Below are positions 1 through 8,599 of a DNA stretch of 24,197 nucleotides, piece by piece; positions within the stretch are counted from its first letter, which is position 1; each line of letters opens with the position of its first letter. This DNA is from Ophioceras dolichostomum (lineage: Eukaryota > Ascomycota > Sordariomycetes > Magnaporthales > Ophioceraceae). The notes below the pieces were generated by a model. That model ran no database searches, was not told where the DNA came from, and saw nothing but the letters and a program-made list of their open reading frames with translations. The stretch covers positions 6,066 through 30,262 of the forward strand of contig PYST01000422.1 in NCBI GenBank assembly GCA_003049485.1, read 5' to 3'. Both the position numbers and the translations under genes were made by a program.

Positions 1-392
1 GGCGTAACCGGCTGGCCGTCCTGAGGCCACGGCCATTCTCTCCACACAGCCCGCGAGTAGCGGCAGTGCACCAGATGCTCGGGGGAGGTCCCTTTCCAGC
101 ACCAGGCGCACATGGTCGCTGCGCCTTGGTGGTTGAAGCGTTCGTGATAGGCTTCGAAGTTGCCGTGACCAGTTCGCATGGCTAGGAAATGGCCCAACAG
201 GGGCCTTAGCAGGCTCAGCTCCTTGGGCTCCTTTCTCGGCGTGTACCAGAGACCCCAGCTCTTGTAGGCGGCGGACCGGTCCCGCTCCTGCGTGCGCCAC
301 CAGTCCTCCTCCACGCCCGTGAGAATGGCCCTCGGCTCACTGTACAGACCGAGGGCTGGTGATTGTGGTGGGTTTGTGGATGCGCCGGGTTG
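1..392 (-). mobile_element. 3' end of a Tad1-like non-LTR retrotransposon ORF (runs off window)
   Basis: An uninterrupted minus-strand frame runs from just after a TGA (393-395) to the left window edge. It contains a Trp/Arg-rich stretch (EEDWWRTQERDRSAAYKSW), then LLGHFLAMRTGHG, AYHERFNH, and a Cys/His motif C-X2-C-X7-H-X3-C ending LVHC (63-110). This layout (TGHG, YHERFNH, CCHC-like knuckle) is what I know from the C-terminal end of fungal Tad1-group LINE polyproteins, downstream of the reverse transcriptase and RNase H. No reverse transcriptase is visible here, because the frame enters from upstream in decayed sequence, so this is a 3' fragment or a dead copy. It abuts a decayed host-type gene on the same strand, so an insertion into that gene is possible. 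Family assignment is from motif memory and has not been searched. Confidence 0.6.
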
Positions 393-1136
393 TCATCCAA
401 CATCTTGTTTTGTCTCGACAACGGTTCCACGAATGACTGGGTGACTGGGCAAACTCACCAACAAGGTTCCGTACGTGATCGCTCCAACTCACGATGTGCC
501 GACCGCCAGGGCGTTGGAGGAGGGAATCGATCTTGCCCTCATTTTCCAGGGCCGGGCCGGAGGGTATCCGCGGGTCCGAGCAGGAAATGTACTCCCCGGA
601 CCGGTTGTAGCAGAGGTGCCCTAAGTCGATGTCGTCCATGACACGGACAGCGGCCAGCATAGCAGCGTATCCCTTGAGGAAATTTATGCCGGCGCATATC
701 AAGGCCCGATCGCAACCGATGAGCGCCGCCGCAATCTCCATCGAGGTCGCGAGTCCCGCGACGACCTTGTGGTCTCCATCGCCCGGGCGATGCGGGATTG
801 GATACCCTGTGACGATGACGGGGCCTTGGAACATGCCTCGCCAGCATCCGCCGTCTTGCAGCTCGCTGGAAGCCTGGGCTTCTTGCGCTTCGACGGGGTA
901 CAACCTAAAGTCATGCTGCAGTCGATGCAGTTGCGAAGTCTCGAGTAGGTAACGCCGAGGAGTTCGGGGGTGCTGTAGAACGCAGCCTGGTCGGCATGGG
1001 GCAGCGAGCGGAGTGCAGCACCAAGCCACCCTAGTTGGTCTGCTACCTCAGCGACAGAGGCGATACTGCCAGTGGCGTTGAGGAACATCTGAAAGCCGAA
1101 GTGCCCACAGAATATCCGCGTCTTGTCGGGCATCAC
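337..1136 (-). pseudogene. Frameshifted fragment of a fungal GYPIP/GFPIPRR-motif protein
   Basis: Two overlapping minus-strand frames join into one recognisable protein. The upstream frame (1136 down to about 910) gives FGFQMFLNATGS and ADQLGWLGAALRS, ending NCIDCSMTL. The downstream frame gives FRLYPVEAQ, GGCWRGMFQGPVIVTGYPIP, FLKGYAAML, DDIDLGHLCYN and RHIVSW. This order (Trp-Leu-rich helix, CW..LF, PVI..GYPIPRRP, KGF.AMLV, D..I.WHLLYN, RHIVGW) is common in large lineage-specific fungal families of unknown function, often near ankyrin or NLR-like genes. The two frames meet at a run of three T on the minus strand (907-909). One extra T would keep the frame, so a single-base deletion is the likely lesion. 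The 3' part beyond RHIVSW loses similarity close to the retroelement. No start codon is convincingly placed, and the 5' part of the usual longer protein is missing. Confidence 0.6.
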
Positions 1137-1414
1137 ATCTGTCGCACAGTACTAATTTTAGCATCGGAATGTTCGGAGGTACTACTAATTTCGTTGTTCC
1201 TCGCACGGCGCATCGATGTGGCTGGGTACTTGCCCCCATGGATGATAGTGTTGGGTGCCTGGTGGGGCTAGATCAACTTGTGGGATAGAGACTTACATTC
1301 CTCAGATTCCTTTTCGCGATTTGCGCGGCTTGCGACGGCTTTGCGCAGAATCCCGAGGAGTGCCACACCGGTTCCTAGCCATGTCTACTCCATATAGTCC
1401 TCGACGATCGACGC

Positions 1415-3181
1415 CTAGACCATTTCACCGTACCCCGTGAGCGCGACGGCGTACGCTAGAACATCGGCCACAGGTACGTCGAATTTCTCCTCGAGGGCGA
1501 ATGTAGCAGGGTCCCAGCGAATCAAGAAGCTGATCTGGACGTCCGTGGCTTCATTCCGGGAGAGCTTGAGACCAGCATCTCGGAAGGCCTGCATAATGCG
1601 TTTGCCTATGTGACCAAAGCTGCTGTGTGTTTGCTCGGAGGGAGCGGGGACAGGGCTGCTCGGGACGGTGAGTTTTGCGCGAGATCGGAGGGTCTCCCAA
1701 ACGCCGGCAGGTCGGAAACGGTGATGTTCAGAGGGTATCTCTCCAGCCTTCGAGCCGCCTCGTCGTCGATTCCATCCTGGCTGTCGAAGTCTTGTATGTA
1801 GTCCTCTGCGTCAACTGCTGGATTCCACGAGGCACTGCCACGCGGGTCGGGCTCCGGTGAGTCCAAGACCTGCATCTTCTCGGAGGGCGTCATCGACACT
1901 CGTTTGGCCCGGACGCGGCGAGTGAAAGTGTGGCTTCATGTTTTCCACACGCCTCACGATCTCGCTGCTGGGATCATGGGTCAGCACTGCGACGATGAGT
2001 CGCCTAAAGAACGGATATGTGCAGGGAGCCTGCATTGTAATGTAGGTAGCGTATTGCGTTCCGTATTGCATTGGGTTTCACAGTAGCTCCCTGGTACAGG
2101 GAATCACGAAGTATACCACGCGTTGGTACGCTGCAGAACATAGTACACAATACAATACAGCGCATTACGTTGTAGGCATGGTAGGGAACGACAGCCAAGA
2201 GTTCATGCATACCTGCTCAAAACGTAGATGAGATACCTCCCCTGTCGCAGATGTGTGTTCTCCTCGCGGTGGCCATGCCTGATGCCAAACCGTCTCACAA
2301 TCTCTGGGAGATCAGGTATGATAGTGCTGATACCGTTCGCTTGGCCCTCGGGAACTGTTAATAGGTCAAAAGCGAAAGCTGGCACATAGTCGCTAACGCC
2401 CGGGGTCTCGAGAAGGGCGGGAGCCGTCACCGCTTGACGCCCTCCGCCTTTAGCCCCTGAAGGAGGCTCCGGCGCGGCACCCCTAGCGGTTGACGATACT
2501 AGGGAGTGACGGGGGCTTGGCGCTCACATGTTCGGCAATTCGTGGATTGCGAGATGTTTCAGAAGGCCGGCCAGGGTTCTGGGCGGTATCCCGTCGCATC
2601 CCGGCTTCTGGCAAGGCAGTCGCTTTGATGTTTTGTGAGTTGACGGCACCGTGCTGGATACGGGGTCGAGTCGTATCCGGGCGATCGCCACAACCCTAGG
2701 ATATGGCCTAGGACTGATGTTTCCATTAGTACTTTCCTGGGGATAAGCGAGGCATGCAAACTTACCTTGCCCAATCGATTATTTCCATGGCGAGACCGCG
2801 CGCATGGACCCCGAAGTCAGCCAGACTGCAGTTCTAGTCCCCGTCGACGTCGACCTCAACATACGTCCCACCCGACAAATAGCCCCTGGTGAATTCACTG
2901 GTGGGGGGCACGCGCACCGCTGAGATCCCCGACGCTAGAACCTCAATATCGACTAGGCACCGTTGTAGGCATCTGAGAAAAATTTCGTCCTCGCTCACGT
3001 CGATAGAGCAGTCTATTGCCATAGGCACGACCACTGGAACGGCATCGAACGCGGCTTGAAGGCTCAGCACGTCGTCCAACAGCTGTACTACTTCTGCGCT
3101 GGCCACAAAGAACGATAAGGTCGTGAGAACGCTGGTGTAGGCATGGAGGGCGTTCCGGAGGCGCGTCTTCCGATCTGGCAT
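1415..3181 (-). pseudogene. Decayed gene for a fungal protein with a C2H2-like zinc finger
   Basis: The ATG at 3181 opens a good 115-codon frame (helical N-terminus with SFFVASAEVVQLLDDVLSL) that stops at a TAG (2834-2836). The same frame continues past it as coding-like sequence (LADFGVHARGLAMEIIDWA). A GTAAGT donor, a TACTAAT branch site and an ATCAG acceptor then define a 52-bp intron (about 2714-2765) that keeps phase. The next exon carries CQKPGCDGIPPRTLAGLLKH plus LAIH, a C-X4-C-X13-H-X3-H finger, and meets a TGA (2524-2526). The frame again continues: VSDYVPAFAFDLL, ISTIIPDLPEIVRRFGIR, GRYLIYVLSR. A second phase-consistent intron (GTATGC...TTTAG, 2004-2212) leads to RLIVAVLTHDPSSEIVRRVE. 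Frame changes follow near 1910-1935 and 1680-1750. The end is coding-like (FGHIGKRIMQAFRDAG ... GYGEMV, TAG at 1415-1417). Two nonsense codons and two frame changes make it a pseudogene. The family is not recognised beyond the finger. Confidence 0.62.
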
Positions 3182-3626
3182 CTTGCAATCTAATGATCTT
3201 GTGAGACTGGCTAGGCCTGAGAGGTGCGCAAGTGCCTAAGCACGTGCACCCTCGGCAGCCACGACAAAGAAGCACACTGCAGATGGACTGCCCTCGCTAC
3301 GGACGCCAACGAGCACATGCAATGCTACCTACACTTCAGCATCTCCTGCCTAGCCAACCATTGCCATAATTTACAAGCGGCTGCCAAAGCTTGCGGGACA
3401 CATAGGACATGGGGTGTGAAGGCATCCGGATCATCACACACGTAGTATGCCTCTTGATTGGACAACGCTTGTCAGTCGTATTTTCCCGCTTCCGCGATTA
3501 TTAGGCAGACCGTCCATGCATACAGAGACGCTAACCGCCTTTACCGAAGACGAGATGCTTGCCTGCCTATGAAATCCATGGGGCCTGACCTCCTAAAAAC
3601 GAGGTCCGTATGCGGTTCGCACCACA
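3182..3626. other. Intergenic region without a recognisable gene
   Basis: This is the gap between the start of the decayed finger gene and the stop of the dienelactone hydrolase. Short frames exist on both strands, but none has domain-like composition, splice structure or a partner exon. It should hold the upstream region of the finger pseudogene and the 3' UTR of the hydrolase, both read on the minus strand. Confidence 0.5.
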
Positions 3627-4718
3627 TTACAGCCAGTAGTCGAACCACTGAACAGACTGCAGGAATGCGCCCTCCTTTCCGAACTTGCCCTGGGGGTCAG
3701 AGAGGTTGGCCGTGACACCGAACCCATGCTCCACACCCGAGTACAGCGTGAGCGTTGACGCGATGTCCCCCGTCATCAGTGCCGCCTCAATTTGGGCTCG
3801 TCGCTCCGGGGGCATCAGGGCGGGATCGAACTCTGTAGAGGTACTCGGATTAGCAACTGCTGCACATAGCGTAAAGAGCGAACTTCCGCCCCTTCCATGC
3901 GTTACTCCGCGTGGATGGGGTTTATCACATACCAGCAGCAGCGACAGTAGCAGGCACAGCCCTGGCGAGGATCTCGTCGTCCGTGACCCTCGTCGGGTGA
4001 GACGTGGCCACGACGTCGACGCCGATGCCCGCGGCCCTCTTGTCGGGGCTGGCGACGCGGAAGGCGTGCCGGCCGCCGAAGCAGTACCCCGTCACGCCGA
4101 TCCGGTGAACGCCGAGCTCCTGGCGCATGTACCGGACGGCGCCCTCGACTATGGGGTCCGTGATGTTGGGCGGGTGTGCGTCGAGGAAGGCGACCACGGT
4201 GAAGTTCAGGTCGGGCCGGTCTTGCCCGTCGGGGGCGGGGTTGCCGTTGAACATGTCTGGCGCGACGGTGAGGTAGCCTGCTCGGGCGAAGCTGTCGGCG
4301 AGGCTTTAGGAGAGAGAAGTCGAGGTCAGTTCGGGGGCTTTAGGTGGGAGGTCGTGATGGGATAGAGAGAGCCGAGAGAAGACTTACCGCCGGTTGTCCG
4401 CGTACTGGATGCCGCGGATGTCAGAGAGGTACAGCACCGCCACGTCGGGCTTGTGGACGTAGCCCTTGGGCTTGGTGATGTACGTTTGGACTAGAAGTGG
4501 ATGACAGGCTCGAGTTAGCCGTCGAATAATTGAACATCTGCCAATGCGCAGGAGGATTATAGCTCACCACCACTGATGTTCTTTAGGACTCCAACGGAGT
4601 CCCCCTGCTCCACCACGACGGATGGCCCAATGGGAGGACAATCCCTGGGAACCGCCGACCCCACGGCACCAGAAACAGCCAAGGCGGCTAGGACGCAACG
4701 AGTGAGCGAGGCGAGCAT
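3627..4718 (-). CDS. Secreted dienelactone hydrolase family protein (4 exons, 276 aa)
   Basis: Exons are 4568-4718, 4388-4490, 3933-4303 and 3627-3832, and all three junctions keep phase. Introns use GTGAGC/TTCTAG, GTAAGT/CTAAAG and GTATGT/CTACAG, with GCTAAC and GCTAAT branch sites in the first and third. The spliced protein is an alpha/beta hydrolase of the dienelactone hydrolase family, which hydrolyses lactone or ester bonds through a Cys-His-Asp triad. The nucleophile motif GYCFGGR places Cys159, GVEHGF places His244, and Asp211 (AAEFDP) is the likely acid. Other family landmarks are RLADSFARAGYLTVAPDMFN, TDPIVEGAVRYMRQELGVHR and the terminal FLQSVQWFDYWL. The start at 4718 gives a typical signal peptide (MLASLTRCVLAALAVSGAVG), so secretion is inferred. 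An upstream in-frame ATG at 4784 would spoil that signal. The length is normal for the family. No lesion is seen, unlike its neighbours. The true substrate is unknown. Confidence 0.94.
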
Positions 4719-4840
4719 GATATGGATGCAGCGGACGTATGGAGAGGTTATTGGAGAGGGCGGGCCTTGGCGAATGCACCACAACGCACCTTGAGTTCTT
4801 CGCTATGGGACGCGCAGCTCCAAGGTGTGCGGTAGGCAGA

Positions 4841-4847
4841 ATATATA
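4841..4847 (-). promoter_or_regulatory. Possible TATA box of the dienelactone hydrolase gene
   Basis: An AT-only heptamer (TATATAT on the minus strand) lies about 125 bp upstream of the hydrolase ATG in otherwise mixed sequence. The spacing suits a fungal promoter with a 5' UTR of roughly 90-100 nt. No other evidence. Confidence 0.35.
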
Positions 4848-5814
4848 GATCCGGATTTCGACTCGACTGGAATCTTGGCCCTCTCAACGACTTCCTCTTG
4901 TCCGCCATGGTAGATCAATCAGTTGTTGCGTTCGGGATTTGATATTATTCAGCGTCGTGAAGGTGGCTGCTCCCTGACGACCCCGCTGATTCGTCCTACA
5001 CTCAGGTTCAATGTTGTTTGCTGTAGCGGTGAGCCCTCCGTCCTAATCTTAGTCGGAGCCGGTCGGCGACGGAGACTCGCAGTCTGCACAGCTGAACCGC
5101 TCGGCTGTCCGGGTTGTTGCGGTTTGGTAAGTTGACTGCTACCGTAACATCGGGACGGGAAGTCAACTAATCGAGATATGCAAAGAAAAATTTGATTGAC
5201 TCTGTGAGGCGATTTTCCGCCACAGGCTTTTCGCCATCATGCACCCCTTGCTGAGTCATAACCTACGAGCAGCAGCTGATGATGTTCGACAAGTTCAGTA
5301 ATACAGAATGTACCCCCGCACGATAATGCAACTCTATGTCCCCCACACGGGTCTAAAAAGAACTTCCCAATTTGATCAATGTAGGTAGCTGGTATATCAG
5401 AACGCATTGATGTTTACAGGGTGTAGCAGGGGGGGTTCGGCGAAAGGGAATCGGGATTTGAACACGAGAGACGACCAGTCCCGGCTGTTGTTTGCTTCAA
5501 TAAGATAGTTCTACGTGCGCGGTTTTGCATGAGACCATTCAGTCGCATTGGAGACGAAGTTTTCGATCCGTATGGGCTCTGAAAGATTTACGAGCCGGTT
5601 GTACGACGGGCAGTTCCGCCCGTCATTAGGTTAGGTACTTAGGTAGTCAGGTAACGAGGTAGGTAGGTAGGTAAGGGGCACAGGCTCCAAGATCACTCGC
5701 CAGGTCCCGGATCACAACGCCGAGGGCCAGGACATACAATGGATTTCATATCTCACACTACCGGTCACAAGCAGCCACCGACACATCGGGCCAACCGATG
5801 TGGCCATCGGCCGT
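4848..5814. other. Intergenic region between hydrolase and F-box pseudogene
   Basis: No coding-like frame with splice signals is visible on either strand. The stretch contains the upstream region of the hydrolase and a short AGGT-type microsatellite near its right end. Scattered short frames have no domain features. Confidence 0.5.
5657..5674. repeat. AGGT tetranucleotide microsatellite
   Basis: About four and a half tandem AGGT units lie at the end of a wider stretch (from about 5627) that is rich in TAGGT words. Such TAGG/CCTA-rich intergenic tracts are common in Sordariomycete genomes. No function is implied. Confidence 0.8.
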
Positions 5815-7359
5815 CTAGTCATTATTTGCGTACCACACCACCTTGCTTTCGTGGTCAGGCGCCCACCAGCCTGAACCACCACCACTTGACATCGCCTCCC
5901 TCCTCTCCCACGACGCCTTCCATCCCTTGTTCGGCACCCAGTCCGGTCCGTGGCCCGCCACCACCCATCCCTGGGGATATCTCGACTCCGGAAACCATCG
6001 GCTCGGGATCAAGCGGGTCTCCTTTCGGCCCTGATTCCACATGACGTACCCCCACCGCCGCGGGGGCTCAGGGTTCATCGAAATCCTCGAGATCTCCGGC
6101 GGGTCGGCGAGACGCAGCGCGGAGTACGCCCACCGCCAGGCCATGTAGGGGCCTGCGTTCGTGTCCGGGCGGAAGGGGCGGCGGCGGGAGACGGCTTGGA
6201 GGAACTCCACCTCGCCTTGGAGCCCGAGGACGGTGCCCTCCTCCGAGTGGCGCGTCGGGGCCCTCACGCAGAGGGCCCTCTGAGCGGCTCGTGGTACCGC
6301 GCAGGGGAGCTCGGTTGTCAGCAAGAAAGGCGGCTGGCCCCAACGACCAAAGCGTGAGCAGCTAACGGCAGGTTTCGAACGGCTTCGCGGCCGCGAGGCG
6401 GTAGAGGACGCCGAGGCCGGAAAAGAGGAAGGCCTGCAGCCTGTCAGTGCGGTTGCCGAGGGCGAGGGCGACGCAGAAGCGGCCCCAGTTTACGTCGTGG
6501 GCCGCATTGTCGTTGAAGGCTGAGATAGTAGGCGGAAGTTAGCAAACGCAGCGGTGAATCAATGGGCAAGGAGAGGAAAGGGGTGGAGGGGGGAATAGGC
6601 GTTAAATAGCTAAAGGAGAAACTCACCGGGAGCGGCTAGGCGTTCGAGGAAGTCATACACGCACTCGATCTGTTCGATCTCCCAAGCAGCGAAGCAGTCC
6701 AGGAAAGGGTCAACATCGCTTCCGTCGGCTCTGGTCGACGCACTGGGGCCAAGGGAGCGGCAGAGGATCTCGAACCGATAGAAGGCGCGCTGGATACGCG
6801 CCAGCTCGGTTGGCGTCGGGCGGGAGTGTAACGTGATCCTGGGCGAAGGGGGGGAAGGGTTCGAGTTGGTAGTTCGCGAACTCCACAGCAGCCCGGAGGC
6901 TTCGCTTCGCATACAGCCAAGCCAGCACCCGGACCGTGCGGTCCAGCTTCGCGATGGACATGGCGTCGTCGATCGACAACTCAGCCAGGGGCGGTGGCCT
7001 GAGAGCGTCCGTGTGTCTGTCGCCGGCGAGATTGCGGGTGAAGAAGTCACTCTCGTGCCGTGACACCTCTCTGTTCGCCATTGGGTCGTCTCGGTGGATG
7101 CGGCCGGCTAGGAGGGCCGCCATACTTCGGGGAGCGTGTCTCGCGCTTTCAGACCGCCGATGACCAAGGCGCGCGTGATGGTCAGTTGGTGGGTGCGGTA
7201 AGCGTCCCAGAAGGCGCGGCCGCTGAGCAGTGCGCGGGGAAGGGTGGAGGGGCTGTCGGCATGTAGAAGGACGTTCGCGAGGACTTCGAGGGGCATTCGC
7301 TGGAAGATGAGAGGCTTGGTGTCCCCATCTAGCGACATGGGCTCTCTGAGTGACGACAT
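5815..7359 (-). pseudogene. F-box protein gene with several frame lesions
   Basis: The N-terminal frame contains an F-box-like segment (FQRMPLEVLANVLLHADSP, STLPRALLSGRAFWDAY). The next frame continues with RIHRDDPMANREVSRHESDF and TVRVLAWLYAKRSL, and the next with ELARIQRAFYRFEILCRSL and WEIEQIECVYDFLERLAAPG. A normal intron (GTGAGT, TTGCTAAC, ATCTCAG; about 6522-6629) then splices in phase to FNDNAAHDVNWGRFCVALAL. The C-terminal frame ends with GYVMWNQGR and a GGSGWWAPDHESKVVW tail. That RAF.RFE / WG..FW / GG.GWW..GDES order is typical of a large fungal F-box family, whose products recruit substrates to SCF ubiquitin ligases. Lesions are a frame change at 7121-7134, another at or near a G7 run (6848-6854), an in-frame TAG (6362-6364) and a frame change at 6325-6361. 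The start at 7359 was chosen because it lies about 55 bp below a TATA motif. Confidence 0.72.
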
Positions 7360-7414
7360 GGGCTCCTGGTGAGAGGATACGCTATCTTGCTGCGAAGAGA
7401 CGGTCTTTCGGTGG

Positions 7415-7420
7415 TATATA
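7415..7420 (-). promoter_or_regulatory. Possible TATA box of the F-box pseudogene
   Basis: A TATATA hexamer lies about 55 bp upstream of the methionine that directly precedes the F-box. An earlier in-frame methionine at 7512 would put this motif inside the coding region, which favours the later start. Confidence 0.3.
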
Positions 7421-7512
7421 AGTCGACAAATGACGACAGGGTATTTCATTGCAACGAAGGAACGCGTCTGCTTCGTCACGCAACAAACACGACGTTTAGA
7501 TGATGTCGTCAC

Positions 7513-8599
7513 AATGTGTAGGTCCCAGTAATGTTGTGAAGTACCTTTGGGATGAATAAGGAATTCAACTCACGGCACGTGATTTGATAACATCGTGACC
7601 ATCGAATGTTGTTAGGTCTAGCTTGTAGGTCGTGAAGCCTTTTTCATTGAACGCACAAGTCCAGTTGGAATTCAACGAGAGATACAGATATTCCGGATCA
7701 GAGTTCTTTGGAAACGTTCGTCTCCTACAACAACTACGCCAAAACCAGCCCGGGCTCCAAGCCACTGCCTTACGCCCATTCCCAAATCCCAACCAGCGAA
7801 GCTCCCTTCCGGAGAGTCAGGGGGTGCTAATATGAACCGTGGTGGCTGCTCCCACCGTCGGCGCGACGGTGGCGAAGACGACAGCGCCCCAGGGATTCCC
7901 ATCCCAACTCCGAGCGAGATAGAGTACAACATGAACTGAATAAGTCGTCCTGTCCAGTTCGGGACGCCTCTTCAAGCTTCATCGGCACCGAAACAGCTCC
8001 AGCATCCGCACGAGACCGGGGGGCCCCAGGCTTTCTCAAAAGCGCACGATATCTTCCGTGCCGCGATGGAATCCGCACAGAGAGCGAGGAAGGATTCAAA
8101 TGGTCGTAGTAACCCGCTCAGGGGTACCGAATTTGCAGCCGATAGTTAGGTGATAGATACAATGCGGATAACTCGAAAGACAAGTGGAAGGGGAATGGAG
8201 TGGCAAAAGGACAGAGGGAAGGAGGGAGGGATTGAACGCTTTTATTCTACTATCCCATTGCTTTGAGTGTCAAATATACGGGGCACTCTCTAGAAAGCTT
8301 GTGGTTCCCTGCGTGGTGGATGTTGAAGCCCAAATTGAACTTTCTCGGGAATGTATGACATCCCCGCGCCCGATATTCCCGCGCCAGCCTCGCACGACGT
8401 CCGCGCAACCTCTACAATTCTGAACTCGTCATGACCAAGGTGTATGGGAATTCTGGGACGCGCTCCGGACAACGTCTCGATGTCGCCCACAGCCTCAAAA
8501 CATCAGCAAACCTTCATTAGCGATGAACCAAACACGCCATCGACGTGCTCCTTCGAACTCTTCCCCATCAGCGACCAAACCTGTCCGCGCCGAATGGGC
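7513..8599. other. Intergenic region with one doubtful orphan exon
   Basis: Most of this stretch shows nothing convincing. On the minus strand about 7565-7700 reads YLYLSLNSNWTCAFNEKGF followed by TTYKLDLTTFDGHDVI and ends at a GTGAGT donor-like site. It could be a stray exon of a secreted or otherwise unknown protein, but no matching upstream or downstream exon was found, so it is not called as a gene. Confidence 0.3.

Noticed and set aside
2443..2527. Reading the TGA at 2524 as part of an intron starting GTGAGC
   Set aside because: Each nearby AG acceptor leads to an early stop in the required phase, while the frame straight across the TGA stays coding-like.
3685..4365. Long plus-strand open frame over the hydrolase
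   Set aside because: It is an antisense shadow of the GC-rich third exon; the minus-strand exons have splice sites and catalytic motifs.
7565..7792. Possible orphan exon with SNWTCAFNEKGF
   Set aside because: It ends at a donor-like GTGAGT, but no adjoining exon could be found on either side.
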